A DNA stretch of 64,000 nucleotides from Cyclina sinensis (GCA_012932295.1 JAAONU010000001.1:50565134-50629133), one strand, 5' to 3'; counted from the stretch's first letter, positions 11,676 to 24,553 are shown. Notes: generated by a model not told the origin, from the letters alone. Translations and numbers: made by a program.

Positions 11676-12230
11676 ATGCCGAAAGTACAAAAACAGTACT
11701 ATTTTACTCATCTGAAAATTTATACTCGTTTTATCAATTATATTTTTTGCCCTATTCCGCTTTCCACAGCAAATTTATGTCGGTATATCGCGTTTCTAGG
11801 CAGAACAAAGAACTACGCTTCTGTCACACAATATCTTAAAATTGTTCGTACTTTGCATCTTGAACACGTTCTAAGAAACCATTTTGCGGATAATTTTGTT
11901 TTTTCTTCTGTTTTAATACGTCTGAAACGTAAGATTAGGTACGACACATTTCAAAAACGTCCGATTACGCCCGAGATGCTTTCTCACATGGAATCCAGAT
12001 TGAATTTTCCCAGCCTATTCGATGTTTGTTTTTGGGCAGCTTGCCTGAAACGTTTCTTTTGTCTGCTACGAATCAGCAATATCTGTAGTGGGAAAACGAC
12101 AGCTATGCACTGTATTAAACGCAAGGACATTGAGTTTAACAAGAAGGGGTGTGTAATAAATATTCCCTCTGGTAAGACTATTCAATATGCCGGTTGCTGT
12201 CAAACCCGCTGTGTCCCACTCCAACATTGA
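11676..12230 (+). pseudogene. Truncated tyrosine recombinase of Crypton/DIRS-like element
   Basis: The 184-residue frame matches the N-terminal SAM-like part and the first half of the catalytic domain of eukaryotic transposon tyrosine recombinases: IAFLGRTKNYASVTQYLKIVR near the start, KRPITPEMLSHMESRLNFP in the middle, then FWAACLKRFFCLLRISN. The Arg in LLRISN fits the first catalytic Arg. The continuation RKDIEFNKKGCVINIPSGKTIQ also fits. The frame stops before the expected H-x-x-R and Tyr motifs, so the enzyme is incomplete. The start codon is only the first Met in frame. No flanking RT or terminal repeats were found. Confidence 0.7.
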
Positions 12231-14000
12231 TAAAGTTCATTAGCATGGCTGCTGGTACCTCTATAGTAGTGTCAGGAATTATTTGCATATATCAGTTTGG
12301 AGAGCGTTTTGTCAGATTGACCTAGGTCAACTTTAAAGCAAGGCTGAAACAATGTTTACCTTGGGATGTTAATTCCAGTTAATTCTAGCGAGTACAACTC
12401 ACATTATCCTGTAGGGTGCCCCTGGAAGCTATAAAAGCAGTATGTAATTAGAGAAGTTTAGTTGTGTTTGATTACCTCCAGCCAGGCTTAGTTATAAATT
12501 TGAAACAGCCTCTGTAGCCTTGGAAAGAATGAGTCGCTCAGCAACTCTTGTCATACATCGTTGAATTTATTACACTTTGTTTAAAAATTTACCTACCCCT
12601 ACTATGGTTGGAGTTGAACATGTTCAGTTTACGGAATCACACATTCCTATATCTGCTTTTGTTTGTAGACACTTACCTCCATATAATTGCTGTTATTTTG
12701 CAGAATTACCCCCTCCCCTACACCCTTGACTCGACTTGACCTTCAAACTATAGTTCGGTTTATATTGTACTTTCGTTTTGCGTAAACAGCCAATGTTTCA
12801 TTTCATCAAAACATCGCGCGTAAATAGTTGCGGAAAAAAACTTGTTTTTAATTTTAACCACTGTTTCTGACATCTTTCTTTGTGTGCTGTGTTCACTGAA
12901 ATTTGGTCCTATGAAAGAAAAACGTTTGCATCAATTAGGTAAAATAACGGTGCGCGCCAAAAATGCCTGTATGTGATACTTGGTACGATGGCAATTTTCA
13001 AATTTGAAAACCAATATCCCGGGCCGAGTTTGAAGCTTCTAAGAAGTGCACTTTTATACCTTATGTTTATGACTTTTTACATGCAACATTGTCGGGTTGA
13101 CGGGTGGTTTGGACTTAATTCACCTAGACAACTTGTTCTTGTTTGTTCTTAGGATAACCTGTTCGGGCAAGTGCGAGGTTGTTGCACCTTAGAACCTGAT
13201 TAAAACCCCCAATGGCAAATGTTTTACCACTGACCGCTCCAAGTCGGTAACCCCTTTAGTTTTCATTTTCGTTAATTGTTTGTGGATTCCTTTGTTTAAT
13301 TTATCTGTAAATGCATTTATGCTATAGTTTCCTCTGCTTCTTGACTTGTAGGGAGTCTGTGATTTTTTTGACCGTGATTTTTCCTGATATGCTCTTTTCC
13401 ACTTATTTTCAACAACCATATTTGCTCAGTTTATAGAACGGCATGCTGTTTTTCTTATTTTAGCTCGACTTGGCATTTGGTGGCTTCGGGAGTCAAAGTT
13501 ATGGAACGCCAAATATGCCAAAATCGCAAAATCTTGTAGAGCTGGGGGGTTTATTTTCATTTTATGTCTGTTTTAAAATACTGTAATTCAATTGCTAGAA
13601 ACTCGCTCTCTGCAAGTCCTGCTAAAATCAAAAGTTTGTGTCGTCATTATGCTGCATAAGGGTATGCAAGAACCCGTTCATAATGTTGACAGGGAATACG
13701 TAACAAAAGAACAGAAAAAATCTAAATGTTCGCAGTTTTATGGGATGTTAAAGTATATCAAAATATTAAGATAGTGGTATTTCCTCTTGTTTAACATTCC
13801 AGAAAAGATATGTAAACGAATAAATTGTAAAATTATCCGTAACACCAGAGAGATTACACAACATAAAGAACGAAAAAGGAAAGAGAATGTAATGTAATGT
13901 TTACTTACAAAATGATTGCCTTTATTCGTTAGGTCGAATCTCGTGCTTGCGCGTCCTTACGGCCTGGACATTATTTTTGAAGTACGTTGTTTCGTAAGTA
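12231..14000. other. Intergenic, no gene recognised
   Basis: Short open frames on both strands (including 13189-13419 minus, Lys/Arg/Ser-rich) have no family match or splice context that I can support. Confidence 0.5.
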
Positions 14001-14029
14001 CTTTTCTAGGAGCATGCCTTTAAGCCAGT

Positions 14030-14462
14030 TTAGGGCGAAAAATAACGAGAAGACGGTGTGAAGTCTCGATAACGCAATAGGAAAGTTCAATCTTAATTAG
14101 GTGTCTTCGCATCGTGTTATCGAGACTTTGCATCGTATTCTCGTGTCCAAGCCTATTTACCCTGACGACAAATTAACGATTAAGCAATGCGAGGACACAG
14201 TGTTCTGTTAGGGCCATTGCAGTTTCGCTGTGGCGCTTTACAGGCAAAATACGAAAACACGATGCGAAGACACGAAAATACGATGCGAAGACGCGAAATT
14301 GTAATGCGAAAACGCGATATAACGATGCGCCAGCACGAAATCATTATGCGACAACGTATGTGATGCGGCGATAACACACAATACGAAAGTTTGGTATTAT
14401 TATTGCGTCTTCGCAGTGTATTTTCAAGCCTTTGCATAGTATTCTCGTGTCATAAAAGATCC
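14030..14462. repeat. Foldback repeat built on 'cgatgcgaagacacga' units
   Basis: The motif 'aatacgatgcgaagacacga' and variants recur with roughly 20-bp period at 14249-14345. Reverse-complement versions (gtgtcttcgcatcgtgtt, ttgcatcgtattctcgtgtc) flank it at about 14100-14152 and 14395-14450. The region can therefore fold on itself. The minus open frame 14180-14437 is repeat-derived (RIVISRFRITISRLRIVF) and not a gene. Confidence 0.8.
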
Positions 14463-14984
14463 GGCATGTGATGCGGCGATATTAGGTGTTTATGGATGAC
14501 AACTTGCACCATACGCGGTATTAAAAACTTGAACGTACTCAAGACTTCATTATCCGTATTTTTTATGCTGAGGTCTCGCCTGCAAAATGTCAATTTTCGG
14601 AAACTATTATCTTTCAACCACTGCCTCGCATCCAGTAATAAACTACATACTGATATAATCGTTTTCATGATAATGACTTGCTTAAACACTATATGTGAAA
14701 TTATAAAATAAATTAGCCATTAATCGAAATTATACCAAACATTCTGAGTTGTATATTAATAAAAATATTAAGCCAAGTAGCACTTTGCGCTTAAGTACCG
14801 GTGACTTGGTTTTTTTTCAAAAAGCTTACCTTGTATAAAAGATTGAAGAAGAATGAAAAATATTTATGTAAAGGTGTTGTTGGATAACCTTTTTAATAGA
14901 TTTTTAATACAGTTCTTTTATTAACTACTGAATTACTAAAGCTCTTTAAATACTCGTTTAAACAAAAATAATAAATCGTTTAAA

Positions 14985-16515
14985 CGATCGCTTTGTCTGT
15001 CGGTCCGTCACGAAAACTTAACGTTGGCTATAACTTTGCCATTTCTTAACATTTCCTTATCAAACTTTCAAATTGTATTGCTTATAACAACAGGGTCGGG
15101 ATGATGTCAAAATCTTTAGGTCAAGGTAACATTTTACAGAGTTATGCCCCTTTTTGTACTTGGAATTTGTCAAACTTTCCAATTTTAATGCTTACAATTG
15201 TATCACTTAAGACAAAACTATTTCTAAAGGGCAGATAACCCTCGATTTATTTTTGCAATGTTATGCCCCTTTTTCAACTTAAAATTTCTTGGTTTACCTT
15301 TTTGTTCATGTCCATTTCTCAAAAAGTGTCAAAGATATTCCATTCGAACTTGGAATACTTGATCACCAGCAAGACCCTTGCAAAGATTGTTGGTACCCAT
15401 GTCCTTGGGGTCAAAGTTAGCCCCACTCCCAGGGGTAACTTGATTTTGCTTATACTTCTATATAGGAAAAAAAAAACTTCTTAAGCCTAGAAATAAAATA
15501 TTAACTGACATGATATGGGTAAGTACTCCACCCTCCTCCCACCAACCCCCTCCCCTCTGCAGGAGGACACCCACACCCCTCCCACGTTACCCCCAAACTC
15601 CATTTTTACAGCCCCCCCCTTCCCCCGGGCCTGGTTTTAATCCCTTTCACAAGCGGGGAGGATACGGAATGGCCTTCCGTCCGTCCGTCCGTAACTTTGT
15701 GTCCGCTCTTTTAAGCTGTTGAAATTTTGAATAACTGGCAAATGAACCATTGATGTGAAAGCGCAATTTTGGTGCTACCCCTAAGGTCAAGTCACACTTA
15801 AAGTGTGCAAGTTACATTCGTGCTCCATAACTCACCGCGAAAAAATGTAAATGAACTGGAACGTGATCACCATTATGACGATGAGAGCGCAATTATTGGG
15901 TTGCTACCCCTAGGTCAAGGTCACACTTAAAGGTCAAGTGTTAAAAAGTTTACATTTCGTGTCCGCTCCATAACTTTACCGCTGAAAAAAATTGAAATAA
16001 CTTGCAAAGTGATACCATTATAGACCAGAGCGCAATTTGGTTGCTACCCTAGGTCAAGTCACACTAAAGGTCAATGTTAAAACATTTCGTGGCTCCACTT
16101 CACCGAAAAAATGAATAACTTGCCAGTGTCACCATTATGAGACGATGTGCAGAGCGCAATAATTGGGTTGCTACACACAAGGTGAAGGTCACAGTTAAAG
16201 GTCAAATATCCACATTTCACGTCTGCTCTATAAACTTACTAACTTGGCTTACGAAAAGTGTTTTAATTACTTTGCACAAATGATCACCACTATGACACGA
16301 TGTGCAGAACCCAACATCCAGGTCAAGGTTAAATGTTCTCCATAACTTTTTGACTTTATAGAAGATTTTAAATAACTTGGCACAAATAATCACTATCATG
16401 AAGCTATGTGCTTATAATATGCATGGCACAACATCAAGGTCATGGTTGGTTAATGGTCAAGAAGTACACATTCATGTCCGCTGCGGAAGGGGATTTAGCT
16501 GTCCTTCAGACGGCC
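14985..16515. repeat. Bivalve-type dispersed repeat with CCGT core and ~130-bp tandem units
   Basis: A CCGT tract (15680-15703) is followed by degenerate units containing 'ggttgctacccctaggtcaaggtcacactta' and 'ccataact..accgc.gaaaaa', starting near 15771, 15899, 16041 and 16167 (spacing about 125-142 bp). The stretch 15360-15570 resembles 43490-43690. Units become shorter and more eroded toward the middle. This resembles the architecture of molluscan tandem-core mobile elements; the assignment is inference. Confidence 0.75.
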
Positions 16516-17009
16516 TTGTTTTATTTTATTTTAATACTTGACTCCCCATCCACCCTCAACCCCCTCCGACCCCAACCATTCTACACCCTCGGGCCCAGTT
16601 TTTTTAATACATAGGTACTTAACTCCCCATCCACCCTCAACCAACCATTAACCAGTCCTCCGCCCCGGGGCCGGAATTTTCTTCTTTTTTATTTAATACA
16701 TAGGTACTTGACTCCCCATCCACTCTCAAACCCCCCCCCCCACACACACACACCCAAAAACCAGAACCCCACCCTCCCCCCCCCCCCGTCGGGCCCGATT
16801 TTTTTTAATACATAGGTACTTGTCTCCCAATCCACCCTCGAAGCCCCCCCCCCCACACACACACACACACACACACCAAACCAGAACCCCCACCCCCCGG
16901 GCCCGATTTTTTTAATACATAGGTACTTGCCTCCCCAACTACCCTCAAACCACACACCCCCGTGCCTGATTTTTTTTAATATATAGGTACTTGACTCACC
17001 CCCCCCCCC

Positions 17010-17044
<35 letters not shown>

Positions 17045-17060
17045 AACACACACACAAGAA
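16516..17060. repeat. Tandem repeat with poly-C and (CA)n tracts
   Basis: About six units begin with T-run plus 'aatacataggtacttgactccccatccaccctc' (near 16522, 16600, 16692, 16800, 16907 and 16970). They are separated by expanding poly-C and CA runs, longest at about 16852-16876 and 17011-17055. Unit length varies from about 65 to 110 bp. Open frames here (16689-16955 minus, Gly-rich) are low-complexity artefacts. Confidence 0.85.
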
Positions 17061-19441
17061 GAAAATGACTGGGTACTTGCCCTTTCCCACCCAAACCTTT
17101 TTCACTTGGGCCTCTTGTTTAACTTGGCTTATAATTTATTATCCAGCAGTGTCTTTTCCAGCAGGCTCTTGTTTACCTTTTGAGTTATTTTAAAAGAGTA
17201 CCCAAGGGCGACACAAGTATTCAACTGAACATCCATCTAGTTTAGAGTTATATTTACTGAAACAAAATGAATGAAGTTAACCATTTATCATTTGGAAAAA
17301 AGTAAATTGTACTGAAACGTTTATTATTTTATAAACATATAGTCAGAAATAGCCTTTCTATATATAGTGAATACAGTCCTGTACAGCTTTGTCTTCGGCC
17401 TAATGACAAAATCCGGTTTCACCGGAAATTTAATAAATTATTCTCGGAAGCTTCAAAATCTGCTAAAGGTTTCCGTGTCGTTCTTTTAAGGCGACGCCTA
17501 CTTTGCAGGCCCACGAGTACTTTGCGTTCTAAACATGTGGTCGTTTAATAATTATTACATCACATAATAACTATAAATATACTAAAAAGTAAATAACTGT
17601 GTTTCACTTTGATCCTGTTTCCAAGTACATCAATTTATTTTCATCGTATTCATGATAACTAGGTGCATTTAAGGCGTCAGTTTCCAAAAAAGGAAGAGGA
17701 AAACAGGGGGCCAAAGCATTAAGAAACAGCGGTTGGTTGTTTTCAAATTTTCTGTAATCTAGTGGAATGTGGAATGATAAATGTCAAACATTTTCCAAAG
17801 TTATTCGTACACATTATTCTATATCGCGCAAGATGACAGAAATTGTGCAAGCAGTTGCTGACTGTTTCTTGTAGGTTTGAGTCAAGTTTCAAGTAAAGCC
17901 TTTTTTTAAAGAATTAACAGTTAGGCCTTGAATGCTTTGGTTTTTATCGATTATGCATGACAAAAAATTAATATGGAAACAGGGTCGGTATGAAGCACAG
18001 TTGTTTACCTCCTTATAAACGTAAAGTTTTGACAGTTAAAAGTTGTGATGTTCATTTATACGTATGTTAAAGATCCTTATTTTGTTCTTAGTACCTGTTT
18101 GCAAGTGTATGTTTTGGTAAAGGCAAAAAATATACACATCTCTTTAACCCCAAAACAAAAATTCCGTATTAACCTTTCGTTTAGTTAGACACAGGCGGCC
18201 ATATTAAATACTACTTGTAGCAATACAATTTTATAGGTTGGAAAGTTGTAAATGGTTCTATCTTAGACCGCAATGTTAAATCAATGACATCCCACAGGCT
18301 GGCAAACATAGCTGTTACCAGTTGATTTTGCATTAACTTACACGAATTTAAAGCTTTCTGTTTCTTCTACTCAGATTTAAAAAGAAAAAACAACAAGTCA
18401 TGGATCTTCTAAGAGAGTAATTTCCCTTTGAAAAGGAGCAATGTGAAAATTGTGACTGTAATTTTGCCGTACCACTAAATAGACACAAAACTACTAAAAG
18501 GTATCGTCAATTGGAAAAGATGAACCAGAGTGTATTGAACATACACATGCCAGAAAACATCTATCTGAAACAGTCCAACAAAGACCCCAAAACACAGAAA
18601 AATCGGATTATTCATGTCAGCCATTACCTGGCTAGCCCGCGGAGGTACTTCATGCTTTGATTTACAACTGTCTGACCTGAAAGGTGTGACTCGTGTCACT
18701 CGTGTGACTTCCGTCTTAGATAAAATGGTGGTAGCCTTTTTGTAGACTGACATTAGTTTATTAGGAATAAGAGATGACCGTTTTAAAAGAAAAATAAAGA
18801 AGACAAAATACTGTATTCAATGTTATATTTGGAAAATATATTTTTCGTCAATGATAAATGTAATAGTGCGGTTAGGTTTTAAATTGTGTCTCTTGTATAT
18901 TACTCATTGCTAAATGTTCAGCCTTTGGCTTTTTGACTGCCTGGTCAGATGTTCTTCAAAAGCGGTGATTTGGATATCCACAGTATGAAAAATTCTTGTA
19001 ATTTTGGTGTAACATGACCGGGATATTTTTATTCTAACCATGTACTTTTCAATTAAATATTAGAATCTAAGTTTTTTCTTTCATGTCTTCATCTTTAATT
19101 TGGTGAAAGCAGAAACTGACATGGAACTGAGCAATGAACAGTGCAATTGTTAAAGGAGAACCCCGTTAACATAAATCAGTTGTGGAAGAAAATATCAAGA
19201 CATATGATAATTTGAATATTTTCAGTTTCAATAACACTTCACAATGTTCTGGATAAAAATCCTTGCTTCTACTTTCGTACATCCACAAAATTATTATTTT
19301 TTAAAACATTTAAACAAAATTATTACTTTTTGTAACATATAAACATATTTGTTGCATTGTTCGAAAACGATGATTTTATTACATATTTGTTTATCTACTT
19401 ATTAACGTTTTGGCAAGGTTGGAATTACAAAAATTGATAAA
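17061..19441. other. Intergenic, nothing recognised
   Basis: AT-rich sequence. The longest frame (18475-18753 minus, 92 residues) shows no family features. Confidence 0.5.
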
Positions 19442-19750
19442 ATGCATGAGGGTAAATTTTTAGGAAAAAAGCATCAAGGCTGCCATATTTTTAGTCCAAT
19501 TAGCGGCATGCAATGCACAGCTATGGCCCTGATTGCACTTCTGACATTTTTTAACCGTGAATATCTAAATCGACCCGAATTTTCGCCGCAAGATGTTGAT
19601 TCCATTTTGTTTCAAGGCTATAGATTTTATGGTGATTTGAATGGAAACCTGGGCATGATTAGGTATCTTAGTCATGTTGATTTTCTGTCCCACAAATACC
19701 ATGTATTATTGAAAGATTTTGTAATTTTTATTCTGAACTGTGCCAAATAA
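19442..19750 (+). CDS. C76/OTU-like cysteine-protease fragment, probably transposon-derived
   Basis: A 102-residue frame. Residues 10-60 carry a pattern H-Q-G...G-M-Q-C-T-A-M-A-L-x-A-L...F-S-P-x-D-V-D-S-I-L-x-x-G-x-x-F-Y. It resembles the N-terminal catalytic block of UL36-like (C76) and OTU-type deubiquitinating peptidases that occur in eukaryotic mobile elements. The Cys in GMQC would be the nucleophile. The His and Asp of a full active site are not seen, and the frame ends soon after (HVLLKDFVIFILNCAK), so it is a fragment or a first exon. No partner genes adjoin. A chance ORF cannot be excluded. Confidence 0.45.
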   Translation: MHEGKFLGKKHQGCHIFSPISGMQCTAMALIALLTFFNREYLNRPEFSPQDVDSILFQGYRFYGDLNGNLGMIRYLSHVDFLSHKYHVLLKDFVIFILNCAK

Positions 19751-22700
19751 TAGTTCTTGACATTTTCCTCATACTTGTCTAAAAGTCAGTCTTTCCTTGA
19801 ATTGATAAATAATGATTCACCATATCAACATGCCATGCAAATTTATTCTTGATATTTTAACGTACCATTATTTTTGTTGGCATGTATTACAAAAAAAGTC
19901 CTGGATTTCGTCACTGACATTCGTCCTATATGTTTCATTCAAGTGTGTGTTCTACTTCCAGTATTAATAGAAACCATTTTTTAAATTTGACATTGAACAA
20001 ACTTAGTACATTTTGACTACTGTTTTGTATGTTCCAAAGAAAATACATTTGATATTCTAATCTCTAGCAAACCAACCAAAGTTCAGGATAAACAACTAGT
20101 GTGTTATTATTTATTTCGTTTGCCCATTCATCTACCTACAAACCTGGCGAATCCAAATTAACCATTGAAAAGTTTATAAGAATATATCTGATCATCATGA
20201 TCATCAGATATCTACTAGTTCATTGTCTCTTGCTGCATTTCTGTCTTTTAAACATTCCTTTGGACGCCCTTTGATGCTTTGCATCAATGCTTTTCTTGTT
20301 CTTTAGTGTGGCGAGTGCAGGAAACTGCAAACAGAATAATAGCTATGTACTTTATAAAAAGACGAAAAACCCACTCTTGTTGTGGTCATTTTTGCTGGGA
20401 TATTTGTTTGAGTTTCAAGTAAGATTTTCTATCTTTAAAACCAGACAACCCCTCTAAGCATTTTCCATTGACAAACAATGTCGGTATGCCATGCCCATAT
20501 GTTTTTCAAGCTCCATAGATCTATATACCTCAATTAGTATATACATGCATTTGTTCTTACCTATTAACAGTGTATCTCTGAAGTTTACTGTTTGTAATGT
20601 TTTGTACAAAATGCAATTCAAGTCGTATCGTGATTATTTGTTAATTATTCAAAACAACCTTATGTCTGCCATAATAGAACTTCATATTTTATTGTATCAT
20701 TAAATAAACTGAAATCACAGGAAATCGTTTATGAACCAGTAACTAACAAAAAATATCAAAGTTTTTTTATACTATTATATATCATTTGTTGATAATATCG
20801 GAAAAGCAGACTGCTCGTGGAAAAAAGCTCATCGATTTGCAAAATGAGAAGCATCAAACTACTAATTCTGAGGAAAAAAAACATATAAAAAAGCGTAAAA
20901 GAAATATATCAAAAAAAATAAAAACAAAGCCTCCCTACATAGTCAAAAAGTAGAGGAAAATATAGCATAAATTTATTTAATTTTCAATTAAAAAGACAAC
21001 AAAAACAAATAACGAAGATGAGAACCCGAGGGGTTACCGCCTTGGAAAGGTTTTAACTAGGGTTTAAAAGGTTAGAAGAGTTTAAATTAGGATTAATGGT
21101 GAACCAATCTCACACTCGCCCTAACAGGTTTTCAAGTTGTTTAAAAAGAATATAACGCTAAATAAAGATAACTAAGACAATGAATGACAAAGGAGAGTTT
21201 CAATCTCTGCAATCAAATTACCATTAATCCGTCTTGCAAGTTTTATCTAGATTGAATGATGAATAAAAGCGTTTGGGTGATTCAGCAATTTTTAGTTTTT
21301 ACTTCTCAAATGACTCGTCAAGAACCAGTCTAATATTATTTGAAATCAAAATGTTTGTAGACGGACAAGATAATATTTAGCTTTTTGTTATTTTTCGTGG
21401 AATTCCCCTTAAAAAAGAATTTGCAGCCGAAGATAGAGGCTGTAAATGTAAACCTAGCACCGAACCGCACTATCAATATATCTGAAAAAAAAGATATCAC
21501 TAAAGATAATTTAAGATCTAGGCCGATATTTCTTTCTTATTCTCATTATAAATATAAAGTACATGTGTTATGCAAAAATTAGTGTCCGTTTCAAAAAGAT
21601 GAAGTGTCTCAGAAAAAGACAACCCTATTTGAGTTTCGAACTCATTCCCGCTGGGTCAAGAATAGTATAGTAGACCAACACGCTCTCAGATTATATTATT
21701 CACACACATTTTTAGTGTCAAGGTTCTAACTATAGCAGTTCAAAGTTTGGTATTTTTACGCATTAACTGTAATCTGTCTTATTTGACATCTTCTCTGTTT
21801 TCATTTTACAACGTTTTAAATGCCTGTAATTTACTGGTGAATGTATTTTTATGAATCTGATTGTTATTTTTATTTTCATGATGGGTAATCTTTTATTGTT
21901 TAACACATTTCAATGCAATTTTAAAGCCCCAAATGTTCTGTTTTGGCGATCTTCAAGGACTTTTCCCATTTAAAAATATGTCTTCTTTAACTGCATATCC
22001 AGTCACGTAACTTACAAGAAACAATATGATAGATATCGATTTTATTGGTAACATTAAGTCTAAGTGCTGTAAGAAATGAAAGTGTGTTTGCTGTCTTTGG
22101 TCTCCTCTTCTGCCTTTATGTTAATCCTTGGACATTCGAAATATTGGTGTTATGAGGATCTTGGATGTTTTAGTTTGGGAATTACTTATTACAAGCCAAG
22201 CATAATCATACATAAATTCTCACATTTTTATTGTATTCTGTTTTTGTAAGTTAAAACCTTTAAACAGGAAACTAAAAGAAAATTAATTTCGGTTTTGTGA
22301 ATTTATAGTCATTTTACAGATTTCATCGTCTGTTATAGTCGACCCCCTTTGTTCAGAACTCTAACTATGCACGATACAGTTGGAACATAGGTATTATTAT
22401 ACTCAATAGAGTATCTATATTTCATTCAAACTTATCATCATTTTCCTCTGTAAGTTTGAGCATTTCGTATACTATTATCTGGTATATTTTGTTTTTGAAA
22501 TTTTGAAACCTAATGTGCTCTATGGAAGTAATCGTAGGTGAACTTGCTGAAAAACCTCTGGTGTTAAGCAAGGAAATCTTGCAAGATACTTCCTTAATTC
22601 GTTAATAACTATAATTGTCTTTTATAATCGGCAAAGAGACTTTTGTTAATTTGTGAGGATCTTCTAAAGTTTTTCTCAACGACGTATTTTATCTTGCAAT

Positions 22701-23590
22701 CTTCCCGAGATCTAATGAATAGTATCTGTCAATGGAGATCTTCACTGAAACTTATGCATAAAACAAATGGTTAAAAGATTATTAAGTTCACCTGTATAAA
22801 ACTTCCTTGATTTTAATCAAAATGTCTTTTTCATATTTCTATGGCTTATTTCTTCCTTTCTTTTATACTTCGAACCTGTCAACATCTTTTCAAATGCTGC
22901 TCTTTTGTCAAAATTAACAATTTTGCATTTATACAAAAACCAACAATTCAAGGCTATTGGTTCAAGGCCTCGCTACCAACCATTTATTTGAGGAAGTTAT
23001 GGGTAGCTATCGTCAGATTGACAAGTATAAGTGTATGATTTCTTCTCTTGAAATTAATTTTCATAAGTTTTTTAGAAAGTCTGAATGGTTTTAAAAGAAG
23101 TATTTTTTTACTTATAAAATGTTCATATGCGAAAAGTTGAAAGATGAAACAATGATTTTTAAAAAGGGATAAATTGTGTATTATTATTATGTGCGGAAGC
23201 ACAAAGGTAACGTACGGTAATCGCTTTTATGGTGTTCTTCTGATCTATCTTCCCGTTGAAATGACTTACACTTGAGAACGACTAACTGATATAGATTTAA
23301 GGAGTGCATATCAACTCTGTGCCGTCTTAGGTCAGAACAATAAAGCGTGTTTGAAAGAAAGAAAGACGTCAAACGCCTTTGACAGTGCTTTCTTATATCA
23401 CAAGAATGGTTATAAAAAGAATAAATATTCGAATCTTAATTGATATAAAGACACTGAAAGGCGAAACTAATCTCTGTGCGTATCACTTATTAATTGTTTT
23501 TCGTCACGCCGTTAGCAACTGAAATGCGTTTCCTGTTGGTTCGAAATTCATGTAACAACATGAAAATTTGTATGAGCACTCAGTACGCAC
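19751..23590. other. Intergenic, no gene recognised
   Basis: AT-rich. It contains a small palindrome near 20186-20213 (atatctgat / atcagatat arms) and a possible minus-strand tRNA-like B box near 21640 (GAGTTCGAAACTC). Short frames have no supported identity. Confidence 0.5.
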
Positions 23591-23609
23591 ATGACACGTT
23601 TTTGTTATG

Positions 23610-24000
23610 GCTCAGGTTCACAGGTTGCTACTCAGTACCCTGTTTACACGTTGTTAACTTGAACACCTCAACAGGTTATATCCGTCACGTTTGCAAGGTT
23701 GTTCGCCAGTACCACGTTAGCATGCTGTTACCTCCACCATATTTACGTAATAGTACCCTATACCAGGTTAAGAGACTGTTTACCATATACCGCGTTTGAG
23801 GTTCTCACCCTGTACCAGGTTAACAAGCTATAACCCTGTGCTACTCGTACATTATTCGGTTTGTCCTGTACCGCGTTAACAGGATGTAACCCTGTGCCAT
23901 ATTAACAGGTTGTGACTTTGTGCAACGTTAACAGGTTTTATCCCTGTACCGCATTAACAGGCTGTTACCCTGTACCACGTTAACAGTTGTTATAACCCTT
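23610..24000. repeat. 26-bp minisatellite, consensus ~ gtaccgcgttaacaggttgt.accct
   Basis: The last five units (about 23866-23997) keep a regular 26-bp period (gtaccgcgttaacaggatgt, gtgccatattaacaggttgt, gtaccgcattaacaggctgt and so on). More diverged units extend left to about 23610. The core GTTAAC is palindromic. The open frame 23494-23799 runs through the degenerate part and is not considered coding. Confidence 0.85.
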
Positions 24001-24340
24001 TCGATTCGGATAGAGCTATTGAAAGTTGGCACAGATGCTTCTAGTAAGAATTTCATGTAATATAAGGAGAAGAAAAAACGGTTTAGTCGTGTCTGAATTC
24101 ACTATGCTTGGGCCTTAGTATATAGGACTTTCTTGTGCACCTCTTCAAAGATTGTTTGTATATAATTATTATTGGTTTTCCCTATAAGTCACACTTTTAC
24201 GTAGTAAAATGAAAATGATTTTTTTAAAGTTTCTGCTCTTAATACAAAATCGCAAAGTATTCTTTTCCGATATAGCTTAATGGGCTTTCAAAGCAAGATT
24301 TATGAAACTATATATGAAGCATTGCAAATGTACTGAGCCC

Positions 24341-24553
24341 CTAAAGTGACATATTCCACATTTATTTTATGATTGTCACATTGATTTAATTTCGATTAAA
24401 TGAAATAACATTCCGTTTAAATTAAATAAGATCTCGTTAACGTATACATATTTCGTTAATATGAAATAATATTTCGTTATGACGAAATAAGATTCTGTTT
24501 AAACGAAATAAAATCAATGTGACAACAAAAAAGTGTTAATAATGTCACTTTAA
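24341..24553. mobile_element. 213-bp inverted-repeat (MITE/foldback) element
   Basis: The left arm (24341-24398: ctaaagtgacat...gattgtcacattgattt) is the reverse complement, with few mismatches, of the right arm (24503-24553). The interior is a run of 'aacgaaata/tatttcgtt' motifs. The arms are about 50-58 bp. No clear target duplication was seen. Confidence 0.75.

Noticed and set aside
16689..16955. Glycine-rich 88-residue minus frame
   Set aside because: It is the translation of poly-C and CA repeats.
18475..18753. 92-residue minus frame
   Set aside because: One hydrophobic stretch and a small VTRVTRVT repeat, but nothing that supports a gene.
23610..24000. CRISPR-like array
   Set aside because: Units are contiguous and diverged with no spacers, in a eukaryotic genome; it is a minisatellite.
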